From: Azorhizobium sp965227945
Lineage (GTDB): Bacteria; Pseudomonadota; Alphaproteobacteria; Rhizobiales; Xanthobacteraceae
NCBI GenBank assembly: GCA_965227945.1
Contig: CBDDGQ010000005.1
Span: forward strand, 1-64,000
Length of the DNA: 64,000 nt
Direction of reading: 5' to 3'
This document shows positions 45,904 through 55,069 of the stretch, in pieces. How positions within the stretch are numbered: position 1 is the first letter of the stretch; every line of letters begins with the position of its first letter. Below the pieces are notes generated by a model. That model searched no databases and was not told the DNA's origin. It saw only the letters and a list, made by a program, of their open reading frames with translations. A program made the position numbers and the translations under genes.

Positions 45904-46626
45904 ATGGCTCCGGTCGGCATCATCATCGGCGGCGCAGGCGGCATCGGGGCGGCACTGGCCCGGCGCCTGTCGGCCTCCGGCTGGCGCCTGCATCTGCTGG
46001 GGCGCACCGCGGCGCCGCTCGCCGCCCTGGCGCAGGAACTGGGCGCGGAGCACGCCGTGGTGGACGTGCGCGACGCCGACGCGCTGAAGGCGGCCGTGGC
46101 CGGCATCGAGGGGCCGGTGGCGGGGCTCGCCTATGCGGTGGGCACCATCGCCCTGAAGCCGGTGGCGCGGGTGACGCCCGCCGATGCGCTGGCGGATTTC
46201 GAGATCAACGCTTTGGGCGCTCTCACCGCCATCCAGGGCGCCTTGCCCGGCCTGAAGGCGGGGGGCGGCAGCGTGGTGCTGTTCTCCAGCGTGGCGGTGG
46301 GGCAGGGCTTTGCCAATCACGCCTCCATCGCCATGGCCAAGGGCGCGGTGGAAGGGCTGACGCGGGCGCTGGCGGCGGAGCTCGCGCCCCAGGTGCGGGT
46401 GAATTGCATCGCCCCTTCGCTCACCGATACGCCGCTGGCCACCAGCCTCACCGCCAATGCGCAGATGGCCGCGGCCATCGCCGGCCTGCATCCGCTCCAA
46501 CGCCTCGGCACCGCCGACGACAGCGCGGCGGCGGCCGCCTTCCTGCTGTCGGCGGAAGCCGGCTGGATCACCGGCCAGGTGCTGGGCGTCGACGGCGGGC
46601 GCTCCACTTTGCGCACCAAGGGGTGA
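45904..46626 (+). CDS. SDR family protein lacking the catalytic tyrosine
   Basis: A 240-residue SDR fold. GGAGGIGAALARRL gives the nucleotide-binding turn, and FSSVAV has the Ser. The YxxxK motif, however, reads HASIAMAKGAVEGL, with Ile in place of Tyr and Lys kept. The C-terminus GWITGQVLGVDGGRSTL is classical. The loss of Tyr argues against ordinary carbonyl reduction by the usual mechanism. The gene follows fni on the same strand. Its role is unknown. Confidence 0.85.
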   Translation: MAPVGIIIGGAGGIGAALARRLSASGWRLHLLGRTAAPLAALAQELGAEHAVVDVRDADALKAAVAGIEGPVAGLAYAVGTIALKPVARVTPADALADFEINALGALTAIQGALPGLKAGGGSVVLFSSVAVGQGFANHASIAMAKGAVEGLTRALAAELAPQVRVNCIAPSLTDTPLATSLTANAQMAAAIAGLHPLQRLGTADDSAAAAAFLLSAEAGWITGQVLGVDGGRSTLRTKG

Positions 46627-46935
46627 CAGGCGGATGAGCGGTGGCTCACCGGGCGCCGCGTGGGCCGCTTCGGCACGGCCGATCCTCATCGGCGCACATC
46701 GCCCGCCGAACGAGGGGCCTGGCATAAGCGGCGGGTCGCGCTCGGCCTCGCGCCGCACGGGGCCTCCGGGGCAGAGCGCCGCACGGCGCCACCGGGGCAA
46801 AGCGCCGCCCGTCCGCGCATCGCGGGAACCGGCGCCACGCGGGCGGTTGCGCCGGTGCCGCGCCGCCGGCCGCATTTCCCGCCGGCCGGGCCTTGAGCTA
46901 GGCTGCCGCCTGATTCCGCACCGAAAGGCAAAGAC
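46627..46935. other. Intergenic region, nothing convincing
   Basis: About 310 very GC-rich bases. A 17-base sequence CCGGGGCAGAGCGCCGC (46766) recurs with one change 26 bases later (46792). This looks like a local duplication. No gene or promoter is apparent. Confidence 0.4.
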
Positions 46936-48480
46936 GTGCATCGCCGCTTCTGGACCGCCGTCTTCCTCCTCCTCGCCGTGCTGGTGCTGGCGCGCGGCGC
47001 TTTGGTGCTGCGGGACCGCCCGGCGGTGCTGGCGGCCGCCCAGCTGGAGGCGCTGCGCGGCGACCAGCCGGCCCTGCGCGCCTTCCTGCGCCGCATGCCC
47101 AAGGGCGGCGACCTGCACACCCATCTGTCCGGCGCGGTCTATGCCGAGCGCTTCATCGCCTGGGCTGTGCGCGAGGGCCTCTGCCTGCGCCGCGCCGACT
47201 GGACGCTGCTGCCCCGGCCCGCGGGCGCCGCGCCCGACCAGCCGTGCGGCGGCGATCCCGCGGTGGTGCCGCTCGCGCAGGCGATCTCCGGCGGCGGCGG
47301 GCAGGTCACGTATGATCTGCTGCTCAACGCCCTCTCCACCCGCTGGTTCGTGCCCACTTTGGCGGTGCCCTCGGGCCATGACCAGTTCTTCGCTACCTTC
47401 GGCAAGTTCAACGCCGCCACCGGCGGCTCCGACTGGGACAGCACCGCCCGCGCTATCGCCGAGATGACCGTGGACCAGCTCCGGCAGTATGACGCCGATG
47501 GCGTGCAATATGCCGAGTTCATGGTCACTTTGCTGGAAGGCGAGGATCGCCGCCGGCTGGCCCAGGCGCTGGGCAGCGAGACCGATCCCGCCGCCTTGCG
47601 CGCGGCGCTGGAGCGCGCGGGCCTGGCGGAGGCGGTGGCGGCCAAGGCGGCGCAGATGCGGGCGCTGGTGGGCCAGGTCGCCGCGCAACTGGGCTGTGCA
47701 GCCAATGGCGCCGCCCCCGGCTGCGGCGTCACCTTCCGCTTCATCGCCCAGGTGAACCGCAACGCCAGCCCGGCGGACGTGTTCACCCAGACCGCCCATG
47801 CGGCGGCGCTGGTGCGGGCGGTGCCGGATCTGGTGGCCGGGCTCAATTATGTGGGGCCGGAAGACTATCGCGTGGCGCTGCGGGACTACCGCCTGCACAT
47901 GGGCTGGATCGGCTTTCTGGCGGGGGCCGATGTACCGGTGGCGCTGCATGCGGGGGAGTTGTGGCTGGGGCTGGTGCCGCCGCCGGATCTGGATTTCCAT
48001 ATCCGTCTGGCGGTGGAGGTGGCCGGCGCGCGGCGCATCGGCCATGGCACGGCCATCGGCTTCGAGCGCGACATGGACGGCCTGCTGGCGGACATGCGCC
48101 GCCGCGACGTGGCCATCGAGATTGCGCTCACCTCCAGCGACGTGATCCTGGGGGTGCGCGGCGCGGCGCATCCCATCGTCACCTATCTGGCGGCGGGTGT
48201 GCCGGTGGCCCTGTCCACGGACGATGCCGGCGTCTCCCGCATCGATCTAACCAATGAGTACTTCCGCGCCGCGCGGGACTATGCCCTGGACTATCGCCAG
48301 CTGAAGGCGATCGCCCATACGGCGCTGACCCACGCCTTCCTGCCGGCCGACGAGAAGCAGCGGCAGCTGGACAAGCTGGACCGGGCGTTCGCGGCCTTCG
48401 AGCGCGGGGTCGCCGACGCGCAGTCCCCCCGCACCCAGGCGGCGGCGCTGCTCGCCGCCTTGCTGCCCGCAATGCCCTGA
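46936..48480 (+). CDS. Membrane-anchored or exported adenosine deaminase-like hydrolase
   Basis: A 514-residue metal-dependent hydrolase related to adenosine deaminase. The metal site is DLHTHLSGAV (about residues 56-65), HAGEL, RIGHGTAI with the catalytic His, and STDDAG for the last aspartate. These are all intact. An N-terminal hydrophobic helix (RRFWTAVFLLLAVLVLARGALVL) acts as a signal anchor, as in extracellular ADGF-type deaminases. A long insertion after the first motif carries two Cys. The start is a GTG. Its substrate, probably a purine nucleoside or related compound, would be in the periplasm. Confidence 0.88.
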   Translation: MHRRFWTAVFLLLAVLVLARGALVLRDRPAVLAAAQLEALRGDQPALRAFLRRMPKGGDLHTHLSGAVYAERFIAWAVREGLCLRRADWTLLPRPAGAAPDQPCGGDPAVVPLAQAISGGGGQVTYDLLLNALSTRWFVPTLAVPSGHDQFFATFGKFNAATGGSDWDSTARAIAEMTVDQLRQYDADGVQYAEFMVTLLEGEDRRRLAQALGSETDPAALRAALERAGLAEAVAAKAAQMRALVGQVAAQLGCAANGAAPGCGVTFRFIAQVNRNASPADVFTQTAHAAALVRAVPDLVAGLNYVGPEDYRVALRDYRLHMGWIGFLAGADVPVALHAGELWLGLVPPPDLDFHIRLAVEVAGARRIGHGTAIGFERDMDGLLADMRRRDVAIEIALTSSDVILGVRGAAHPIVTYLAAGVPVALSTDDAGVSRIDLTNEYFRAARDYALDYRQLKAIAHTALTHAFLPADEKQRQLDKLDRAFAAFERGVADAQSPRTQAAALLAALLPAMP

Positions 48481-48697
48481 GGCGGGGGGCGGCCGTCGCC
48501 ACCGGCGGCGGCACAGAGCGCATGTGGGCGCGCCACGCCATCGGAACGCCCGCCGTCGATCTCTTGTTTCTTCATGATCGCGCGCTGCAGATAAAACCCT
48601 GCGTCACTTCAGAAACAGTTGTGGGGCTTTGGACGTTTGGGTTGTGTCGACCAAAAATTGGTCTGCGCAAATGCAGTGATTCATGGTGGTGGGGATT

Positions 48698-49390
48698 ATG
48701 GCGGAGTTTCATTTTGTTGAGGATTATGAGAAATACGTCGCGCATTTGATCGAGACGATGCCCATTGACGAAGCCATGAGCTTGGCCGTTGGCGGGGATT
48801 ATGATGGGGTGGGGGACATTGAACGCAGCGTTCTGACCTGGGCCGGTCTTGAGAACGGCGGGACCCTGGTGGATCTTGGCTGCGGCAGCGGGCGCTTGGC
48901 CAGCAGCCTGGGGCGCACCATGGAGATCGAATTCATCGGCGTGGACATTGTCCAATCGCTGCTGGATTACGCGCAGACAAAATCTCCGCCGAACTACAGG
49001 TTCATCAACAATCATGCACTCAAGGTTCCCGCGGATGATGATTCCGCGACGATGGTGAGTGCGTTCAGCCTGTTCACGCACTTGCTGAATGCCGAAACAT
49101 TTCTCTATCTGGAGGATGTCCGCCGCGTGCTGAAGCCCGGTGGGAAGCTGGTGTTCAGTTTCCTGGAATTCACCAATCCGGAGCATTGGGGCTCGTTCAT
49201 GAGTGAGGTCGATGCGCGGCGCGTGTCGGCGGTGGTGCCGCTCAACGCATTCATCGAGCGCGCCGCGATCCACAAATGGGCTGACGCCCTAGGCTTCACC
49301 GTGCGCGCCCTGGTTGACGGGACTGAGGCGCCGTGGGGCGGGCTGCCCATGTGGCAAGCGGTCTGCGTGCTGGAAAAACCCCAGGCGTGA
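48698..49390 (+). CDS. Class I SAM-dependent methyltransferase
   Basis: A 230-residue methyltransferase. Motif I is LVDLGCGSGRLASSL near residue 50, followed by VDIVQSLLDYAQ (motif post-I) and VLKPGGKLVFSFLEF (motif III). I prefer the ATG at 48698 (MAEFHFVEDY) over one at 48683. The gene and its upstream 130 bases have visibly lower GC than neighbours, which suggests transfer from another genome. No neighbour indicates the substrate. Confidence 0.82.
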   Translation: MAEFHFVEDYEKYVAHLIETMPIDEAMSLAVGGDYDGVGDIERSVLTWAGLENGGTLVDLGCGSGRLASSLGRTMEIEFIGVDIVQSLLDYAQTKSPPNYRFINNHALKVPADDDSATMVSAFSLFTHLLNAETFLYLEDVRRVLKPGGKLVFSFLEFTNPEHWGSFMSEVDARRVSAVVPLNAFIERAAIHKWADALGFTVRALVDGTEAPWGGLPMWQAVCVLEKPQA

Positions 49391-49449
49391 GGCGCGGGCC
49401 ATGAGCGGAGATGTCCGCTCACGGCCCACTGCCGGCACCCGCGTCCCCC

Positions 49450-51207
49450 TCACATGCGGTAGCACATGCGGAAGCCGCCCCAGTGGCGGCCGGACACCAG
49501 GATGGGGGCGTCCACTTCGCTGATCATCTGCACCTCGTCGCCAATGTGCCGGGCATAGACCTGCACCAGATGCGGCTTGGTGTTGCGCGCGGCCAAAAGC
49601 CCGGCCCGGTCGTCGAACAGGCGCCGGTTGCGGGCATGCACGGCATTCCAGGCCGGGTCGTCGGGGCGTTGGGGGTGGGAGAATTTGGCGTTGTGCACCC
49701 CCAGATAGCCGTTCACGTCCACGGCGGCGCAGAACACCATCTGCGGGTCACGCTGCACAAAGGGCTCCTGGAGCGGTGGCAGCACCGATTCCATGAAGCG
49801 CAGCGCCTTGGTCTCGAACTGCTCGGGATTGGACCCGGGGATGGGCCGGTAGTCGGTGTCGAACAGGTCCGCCAACGTGATGCGCCGGTCCGCGAGGCCG
49901 GCTTCGAAGGCAGCCGCCACAGCGGCGGCGGCGGCAACCGCCCGGGCGATCGGGGCCGCGGAGGCGGCTTCCAATTCGGCGATGCGGGTGGTGACGGAGG
50001 CATGGTCGGTGCGCTCGAAGGCCACATGACAGCCGAGGGTGCTCACCGCCACCACCCGGACCGGCAGGCGGCCGACGCCGGGCAGGTCCAGCTCGGCGCG
50101 GGCGCCCACCGCAGGGGGCGGCGACAGCGGGGCCAGCAGGGCGCCGCCCTGCGACAGGTCCAGCGTGCGCACCGGCACCGGCGTGCCAGCCAGCGCCAGA
50201 CGGCCCCTGATGTCCACCGGCCAGCGGGTGAAGCGGCGGCGGTCGCCCATGGGGGTCTGGCGCAGCACGCTGAGCAGATGGCGGGACATCTCGTCCACGC
50301 CTCCGGTCATGGCGGCGGTGCTGCGGGCGATCTCCTCGCCGGTGGCCGCGGCCGCGCCGCTGGCCTCGCGGATGGACTGGGCGCTCGCCGCCACGTCCTC
50401 GGCGAAGCGCTCCACATCGGCGGCGCCGCGGGCGATCTCATTCATGCTTGCCACCTGGCCGGCCACCGCGTCCGCCACCCGCGCGGCCACCGGGCGGATT
50501 TCGGCGATGGTGGAGCCCACGCGCTCCACGGCGGCGCTGCTGGTCTTGGCGGCGCCCTGCAGGCGCTGGATCTTGTCGCTGATCTCCTTGGTCGCTTTCT
50601 GGGTCTCGCTGGCCAGCGCCTTCACCTCGCTGGCCACCACCGCGAAGCCGGCGCCGGCGCTGCCGGCGCGGGCCGCTTCGATGGAAGCGTTGAGGGCCAG
50701 CAGATTGGTCTGGCGGGCGATGTCATCGATCAGCGACACCACCGCCTGGATCTGGCCGATGGCGGTGTGCAACTCCTGGGTTGCGGCGGTCACTTCGCGG
50801 GTGGCGGCCTCCGCCTCGGTGGCGAGGCGCCCGGAGGTCTGCGCCTGACGGTCGATCTCGCCGGTGGTGTCGGCAAAGGCGCTGATGGCGCGCGCCAGGC
50901 CCGCCGCATTGTCCTTGGCATGGCGGGTTTCGCCCGCCATGTGGTCGCTTTCGCTGCGCACGCGCGCGATGCCGCGCACGCCCGCTTCGGCGGCGGTGCG
51001 CATGGCGGCGCCGGTGCCTTTCAGCTTGGCCTCGGCACGGCGGATGTCCGCTTCCAGCAGCCGGATCAGCTCCGCTTCGGCGCCCTCATGGGTGCCGGTG
51101 GCGGGCGCCGTCACCGGTGCCGGCTGCGGATCGGAAAAGGGCGCCTCACGGCGTGTCTGTGGCGGACGCCCGGCCTCCGGCGTCACAACCCTGCGTTTCC
51201 CCCACAT
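49450..51207 (-). CDS. Soluble chemoreceptor with a PilZ domain and C-terminal sensor domain
   Basis: A 585-residue cytoplasmic chemoreceptor; no transmembrane helix is seen. The MCP signalling hairpin includes DDIARQTNLLALNASIEAARAG, then GFAVVASEVKALA. A PilZ domain follows with RRFTRWPVDIRGRL (the c-di-GMP RxxxR-type arginines) and LDLSQGGALL. The last 120 residues (DTDYRPIPGSNPEQF to the end) form a domain found in other alphaproteobacterial chemoreceptors. It has FCAAVDVNGYLGVHN and RNRRLFDD. It likely integrates c-di-GMP with a redox or metabolic cue. No chemotaxis genes are adjacent. Confidence 0.88.
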   Translation of the reverse strand: MWGKRRVVTPEAGRPPQTRREAPFSDPQPAPVTAPATGTHEGAEAELIRLLEADIRRAEAKLKGTGAAMRTAAEAGVRGIARVRSESDHMAGETRHAKDNAAGLARAISAFADTTGEIDRQAQTSGRLATEAEAATREVTAATQELHTAIGQIQAVVSLIDDIARQTNLLALNASIEAARAGSAGAGFAVVASEVKALASETQKATKEISDKIQRLQGAAKTSSAAVERVGSTIAEIRPVAARVADAVAGQVASMNEIARGAADVERFAEDVAASAQSIREASGAAAATGEEIARSTAAMTGGVDEMSRHLLSVLRQTPMGDRRRFTRWPVDIRGRLALAGTPVPVRTLDLSQGGALLAPLSPPPAVGARAELDLPGVGRLPVRVVAVSTLGCHVAFERTDHASVTTRIAELEAASAAPIARAVAAAAAVAAAFEAGLADRRITLADLFDTDYRPIPGSNPEQFETKALRFMESVLPPLQEPFVQRDPQMVFCAAVDVNGYLGVHNAKFSHPQRPDDPAWNAVHARNRRLFDDRAGLLAARNTKPHLVQVYARHIGDEVQMISEVDAPILVSGRHWGGFRMCYRM

Positions 51208-51340
51208 TCTTATTCTCCGCCAGCTTTTCGCTGTTGTTCAACACCATCGGTGCGCGGCTAATCTTGTGCCAGGGTTGCGACTGTCTGCCAATACCGGGAG
51301 GGAGGCGGATCCCGGAAGAACAGCAAGCTATGTATCTAGA

Positions 51341-52135
51341 TCACGGCATATATTGCCCGCCGTTGACCTCCAGGATCTGGCCGGTGACATAGCCGCTGGC
51401 CGCCTGCGAGGCGAGATAGAGGAAGGCGCCCACGCACTCGTCCGGGGTGCCGATGCGGTTCATGGGAATGGTGGCCTGCATGGCGGCCATCTGCTCAGCG
51501 GTGGTGAAGCGCTCGTGGAAGGGGGTGGCGATGACGCCGGGGGAGACCGCATTGACCCGGATGCCGACGCCCGCCAGTTCCTTGGCCCAGCCCTTGGTGG
51601 CGGTGGAGACGAAGCCCTTGGCCGCCGCATAGAGCACCGCCCCGCCGCCGCCGCCATTGCGGGCGGCGATGGAGGAGACGTTGATGATCGCGCCCCCCGG
51701 ACCCTGGGTGGTCATCTGCCCGGCGCCGGCGCGCATGAAGGCCACCACCTGGCGCACGTTGAGGTTCAGAACCTGGTCCACGAAGGCGTCGGTGTAATGG
51801 GCGATGGGGACCCGCTCCACCAGCCCGCCGGCATTGTTCACCAGCACGTCCAGCCGGCCGAACGCCTCCACCACGGCGCCGACGATGGCATCGGCGGCCC
51901 CGGCCACGGTGACATCGCCGGCCACCAGCACCGCCTCGCCGCCGGCGGCGCAGATGCGCCCGGCCACCGCTTCGGCCTTGTCGCGGCTGGCATTGAAATG
52001 CACCGCCACCCGCGCCCCGCTGCGGGCAAAGCCCTCCGCCGCGGCGGCGCCGATGCCGGTGCTGGCGCCGGTCACCAGCACCGCCTTGCCGGCGAGATCA
52101 GGATAGGTGGGATGAGCGGGGGTCACCTGGGACAT
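51341..52135 (-). CDS. Short-chain dehydrogenase/reductase
   Basis: A 264-residue classical SDR with TGASTGIGAAAAEG near residue 22, NNAGG, catalytic Ser in NVSSIAA and YAAAK giving Tyr and Lys. PGVIATP and GYVTGQILEVNGGQYMP complete the pattern. It precedes the hexuronate operon on the same strand but is separated by 600 bases of non-coding sequence. Its substrate is unknown; a sugar or sugar acid is plausible from context. Confidence 0.9.
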   Translation of the reverse strand: MSQVTPAHPTYPDLAGKAVLVTGASTGIGAAAAEGFARSGARVAVHFNASRDKAEAVAGRICAAGGEAVLVAGDVTVAGAADAIVGAVVEAFGRLDVLVNNAGGLVERVPIAHYTDAFVDQVLNLNVRQVVAFMRAGAGQMTTQGPGGAIINVSSIAARNGGGGGAVLYAAAKGFVSTATKGWAKELAGVGIRVNAVSPGVIATPFHERFTTAEQMAAMQATIPMNRIGTPDECVGAFLYLASQAASGYVTGQILEVNGGQYMP

Positions 52136-52735
52136 GGCGGGTCTCCGGAAGGGGGGCAGGGGGATGGGGTGAGGGGCGCCGCTTGGCAGGGGGGCGGTGG
52201 GGCGGCGTCGGGGCGGGAGAGGGGTCAGGTCAGGGGTCGGGTGTGCAGGGGAAAGCCGGCGAAGGTGTGAAAGGCGTCGGAGGGAGCGGCCGGGTCTCGG
52301 GGGCGACCTCTCCGGCTGGGGGCGGCAGGAGGCGCCGCGGGTTGCCGCGGTGGGGGCAGGCGGGGGGCGGCCCGCAGGCGGGTCCCGGCGCGGATCGGCA
52401 CCACCGGCCGGGGGCGTTCAGTGGAGGGGGCGGGCAACGGCGGCAGGGGCGCGGCGGTCGATGCGGGATGGGGCACCGGTGGGGCATGAGGACCCTGCGG
52501 TCGGAGCGGTGTCCGCTGCCGGGTCCAAAGGCCGGTTCAGGGCCATCCGGCAGGGGCCGAAGGGGCCGGCGGCATCGGCCGCGGCCCAATGGGGTCCATC
52601 CGCGCGTCCATCCCGTGAAGACGGCAGGGCCGTGCGCGGCCTTGCGGGGATGTTCCACACCATGGCACACACCATGTGTGCCATGCTCCACTGCGCCCGG
52701 CGGGGGGCCGCCGGGCCGGAGTCGGGAGGACCCGT
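52136..52735. other. 600-base GC-extreme region, no convincing gene
   Basis: The region between the SDR and the hexuronate reductase is extremely G-rich on the plus strand. Several open frames exist on both strands but none shows family motifs or a ribosome site. A perfect inverted repeat at 52661-52685 probably ends the hexuronate operon. The SDR promoter should be at the left end. Confidence 0.45.
52661..52685. terminator. 25-bp inverted repeat downstream of the hexuronate operon
   Basis: CATGGCACACA and TGTGTGCCATG are perfect 11-bp arms around CCA. The repeat ends 51 bases beyond the stop of the reductase gene. A terminator role is likely, although no T-run follows and an operator cannot be excluded. 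Confidence 0.45.
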
Positions 52736-54214
52736 TCAGGCCGCAGCCACAGCCTTTGCAACGGTTTGCGCGGCACCCTGGGCATAGAGATCCGCCAGCG
52801 CCGCCCGCACCGGACCGGTGAAGCGGGGATCGGCGGGCAGATCGGTGCCGAACACCTCGCGGATGGCCAGCAATCCATCCGCCAGCTTGTCCGGGTCTCC
52901 GCCGGCGCCGGCGGCCACCGCCGCGAACCGTCCGGCGAGGGGGTCGCGCACATCGATGGGCTGGCCGGTCTCGTCCTGGCCGGAGACATAGCGCATCCAC
53001 CCCGCCACGCCCAAAGCCAGCAATGGCAAGGGGTCTCCGGCCTTCAGCCGATCCCGGATCGGCGCGAGAAGCCGCTGCGGCAGCTTCTGCGAGCCGTCCA
53101 TGGCGATCTGCCAGGTGCGGTGCTTGAGCGCCGGATTGGCGAACCGCTCCCGCAACGCCTGCTTGTAGGCGCTAAGATCCGCCCCGGGCGGCGCCGGGAC
53201 GGTGGGGGTGACTTCCCCATCCTGCAAGGCGGCCACCAGACGGGCGAAGGCCGGCACCGCCATGACGTCGGAAATGGTCTGTTTTCCAGCCAGATAGCCG
53301 AGATAGGCCAAGGTGGAATGGCTGCCGTTGAGCAGCCGCAGCTTCATGTCCTCATAAGGCCGCACATCCGCCACCAGCTGGGCGCCCACCTCCTCCAAAG
53401 GCGGGCGGCCGGCGGGGAAATGGTCCTCGATCACCCATTGGCTGAACGGCTCGGCCATCACCGGCCAGGCATCCTCCAGCCCCAGGCGGCCCGCCACCAT
53501 GGCCCGGTCGGCATCGGTGGTGGCCGGCACGATGCGGTCCACCATGGTGCAGGGGAAGGCGACCTCGCCTTGCACCCAGCGGCCCAGCTCCGGGTCGCGC
53601 AGATGGGCGAGGCGGGTCACCACCCGGGCGACCGTCTCGCCATTGGCGGGCAGGTTGTCGCAGCACAGGACGGTGAAGGGGGCGATCCCGGCGGCGCGGC
53701 GGCGGGCCAGGGCTTCCACCAGATAGCCCGGCGCACTCCTTGGCGCAGAAGGGTTTGCCAGGTCCGCGACGATGTCCGGATGGGTCTCGTCCAGGGTGCC
53801 GGTGGCCGGATCGTGGCAGTAGCCCTTCTCGGTCACTGTCAGGGTGACGATGCGCACGCGCGGATCGCTCATGGCGGCGAGCAGGCCTTGCGGATCGCGC
53901 GGCGCCACCAGCAGACGGCGCAGCGACCCCACCACCCGCAAGTCGTTGCCGGCACCGGACTGGACCGCGAGGGTATAGAGCCCATCCTGGGGATCGAGCG
54001 CCTCCGACGTATCGGGCGAGCGCAAGCTGGCGCCGCACACCGCCCAATCGGTAGCGCCGCGAGCGAGGCAGTCATCCAGATAGACCGCCTGGTGGGCGCG
54101 GTGGAAGGCGCCGACGCCCAGATGCACCACGCCCACCGTGACGGCGGAGAGGTCATAATCCGGCCGCCGCACATCGCGCGGCAGCCGGTCGAGGGTGGAG
54201 AGAGACAGACGCAT
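52736..54214 (-). CDS. Mannitol dehydrogenase family hexuronate reductase
   Basis: A 492-residue polyol dehydrogenase (long-chain MDR). GVVHLGVGAFHRAHQAVYLDD gives the NAD-binding start, TEKGYC is a family motif, and CDNLPANGETV, KLRLLNGSHSTLAYLG (catalytic Lys and Asn/His) and HRTWQIAMDGSQKLPQR follow. In the pathway it would reduce tagaturonate to altronate, or fructuronate to mannonate. Because the island has an altronate dehydratase, the tagaturonate role is favoured. The ATG at 54214 has GAGG upstream and is eight bases from the last permease gene. It is last in the operon. Confidence 0.9.
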   Translation of the reverse strand: MRLSLSTLDRLPRDVRRPDYDLSAVTVGVVHLGVGAFHRAHQAVYLDDCLARGATDWAVCGASLRSPDTSEALDPQDGLYTLAVQSGAGNDLRVVGSLRRLLVAPRDPQGLLAAMSDPRVRIVTLTVTEKGYCHDPATGTLDETHPDIVADLANPSAPRSAPGYLVEALARRRAAGIAPFTVLCCDNLPANGETVARVVTRLAHLRDPELGRWVQGEVAFPCTMVDRIVPATTDADRAMVAGRLGLEDAWPVMAEPFSQWVIEDHFPAGRPPLEEVGAQLVADVRPYEDMKLRLLNGSHSTLAYLGYLAGKQTISDVMAVPAFARLVAALQDGEVTPTVPAPPGADLSAYKQALRERFANPALKHRTWQIAMDGSQKLPQRLLAPIRDRLKAGDPLPLLALGVAGWMRYVSGQDETGQPIDVRDPLAGRFAAVAAGAGGDPDKLADGLLAIREVFGTDLPADPRFTGPVRAALADLYAQGAAQTVAKAVAAA

Positions 54215-54222
54215 CAGGGGCC

Positions 54223-55065
54223 TCAGTGGGCGTGCTCGGACTTGGCCCGGGCCACGATCTGGGTCGGATTGACGAAGCGCAGCGCGATCAGCAGCCACAC
54301 CAAAGTGGTGATCATATAGACCACGGCCATGGCATCGATGGACTGCACCGAGCGCACGCCCGAGGCGAACACCGCATAATAGAGCGCCACCACAAGGGTT
54401 TGGCTGGTGGGCCCGGCGGTGAGGAAGGTCAATTCGAACATGGCGATGGTGCGCACCAGCACCAGCAGCAGCGCCGCCAGCATGCCTGGCAGCAACAGCG
54501 GCACCAGCACATGGCGGAACAATTGGAAGGTGCTGGCCCCGAACACCCGGGCCGCATCCTCGACCCGGCGGTCGATCTGCTCGACGAAGGGGATCATCAC
54601 CAGCACCACGAAGGGAATGGTGGGCACCAGATTGGCCAGCACCACGCCGGACATGCTGCCCGCCATGCCGGTGCGGTAGAGCACGGTGGCCAGCGGAATG
54701 CCGAAGGTGATGGGCGGCACCAGCAAGGGCAGCAGGAACAGCAGCATCACCAGCTTCTTGCCGGGAAAGTCCCGGCGCGCCATGGCATAAGCCGCCGGCA
54801 CGCCGATCAGGCCGGACAGGCCCACCACCAGGAACACCACCTGGAAGGTGACGATCAGCACTTCATCCAGCTGGAACTCCGCCCAGGCGGAGAGATACCA
54901 GCGGGTGGTCCAGCCCAGCGGGAACCAGGTGCCGAGCCAGCGGGTGGCGAAGGAGGAGACCACCACCGCCGCAATCATCGCCAATAGATTGAGGATGAAG
55001 AAGCCGATCACCGCCCAGACAGCGATGATCCAGAGGCGGGCGCCCAATGTCGTGTCGCGGATCAT
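54223..55065 (-). CDS. ABC transporter permease, second subunit
   Basis: A 280-residue inner-membrane permease with six predicted helices. The coupling-helix (EAA) motif reads EDAARVFGASTFQLFRHVLVPLLLPG near residue 172. It partners the permease upstream (a four-base gap), the ATPase and the binding protein. It resembles the spermidine/iron-type permeases, but operon context points to a uronate or oligouronate. Confidence 0.92.
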   Translation of the reverse strand: MIRDTTLGARLWIIAVWAVIGFFILNLLAMIAAVVVSSFATRWLGTWFPLGWTTRWYLSAWAEFQLDEVLIVTFQVVFLVVGLSGLIGVPAAYAMARRDFPGKKLVMLLFLLPLLVPPITFGIPLATVLYRTGMAGSMSGVVLANLVPTIPFVVLVMIPFVEQIDRRVEDAARVFGASTFQLFRHVLVPLLLPGMLAALLLVLVRTIAMFELTFLTAGPTSQTLVVALYYAVFASGVRSVQSIDAMAVVYMITTLVWLLIALRFVNPTQIVARAKSEHAH

Positions 55066-55069
55066 GGCG

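Noticed and set aside
44578..48171. A 1197-codon minus-strand open frame
   Set aside because: It is antisense to fni, an SDR and the deaminase-like gene, which have clear family motifs; high GC produces long antisense frames.
52230..53000. A 256-codon minus-strand frame in the GC-extreme gap
   Set aside because: It overlaps the end of the reductase gene in another frame and consists of low-complexity Arg/Pro/Gly sequence.
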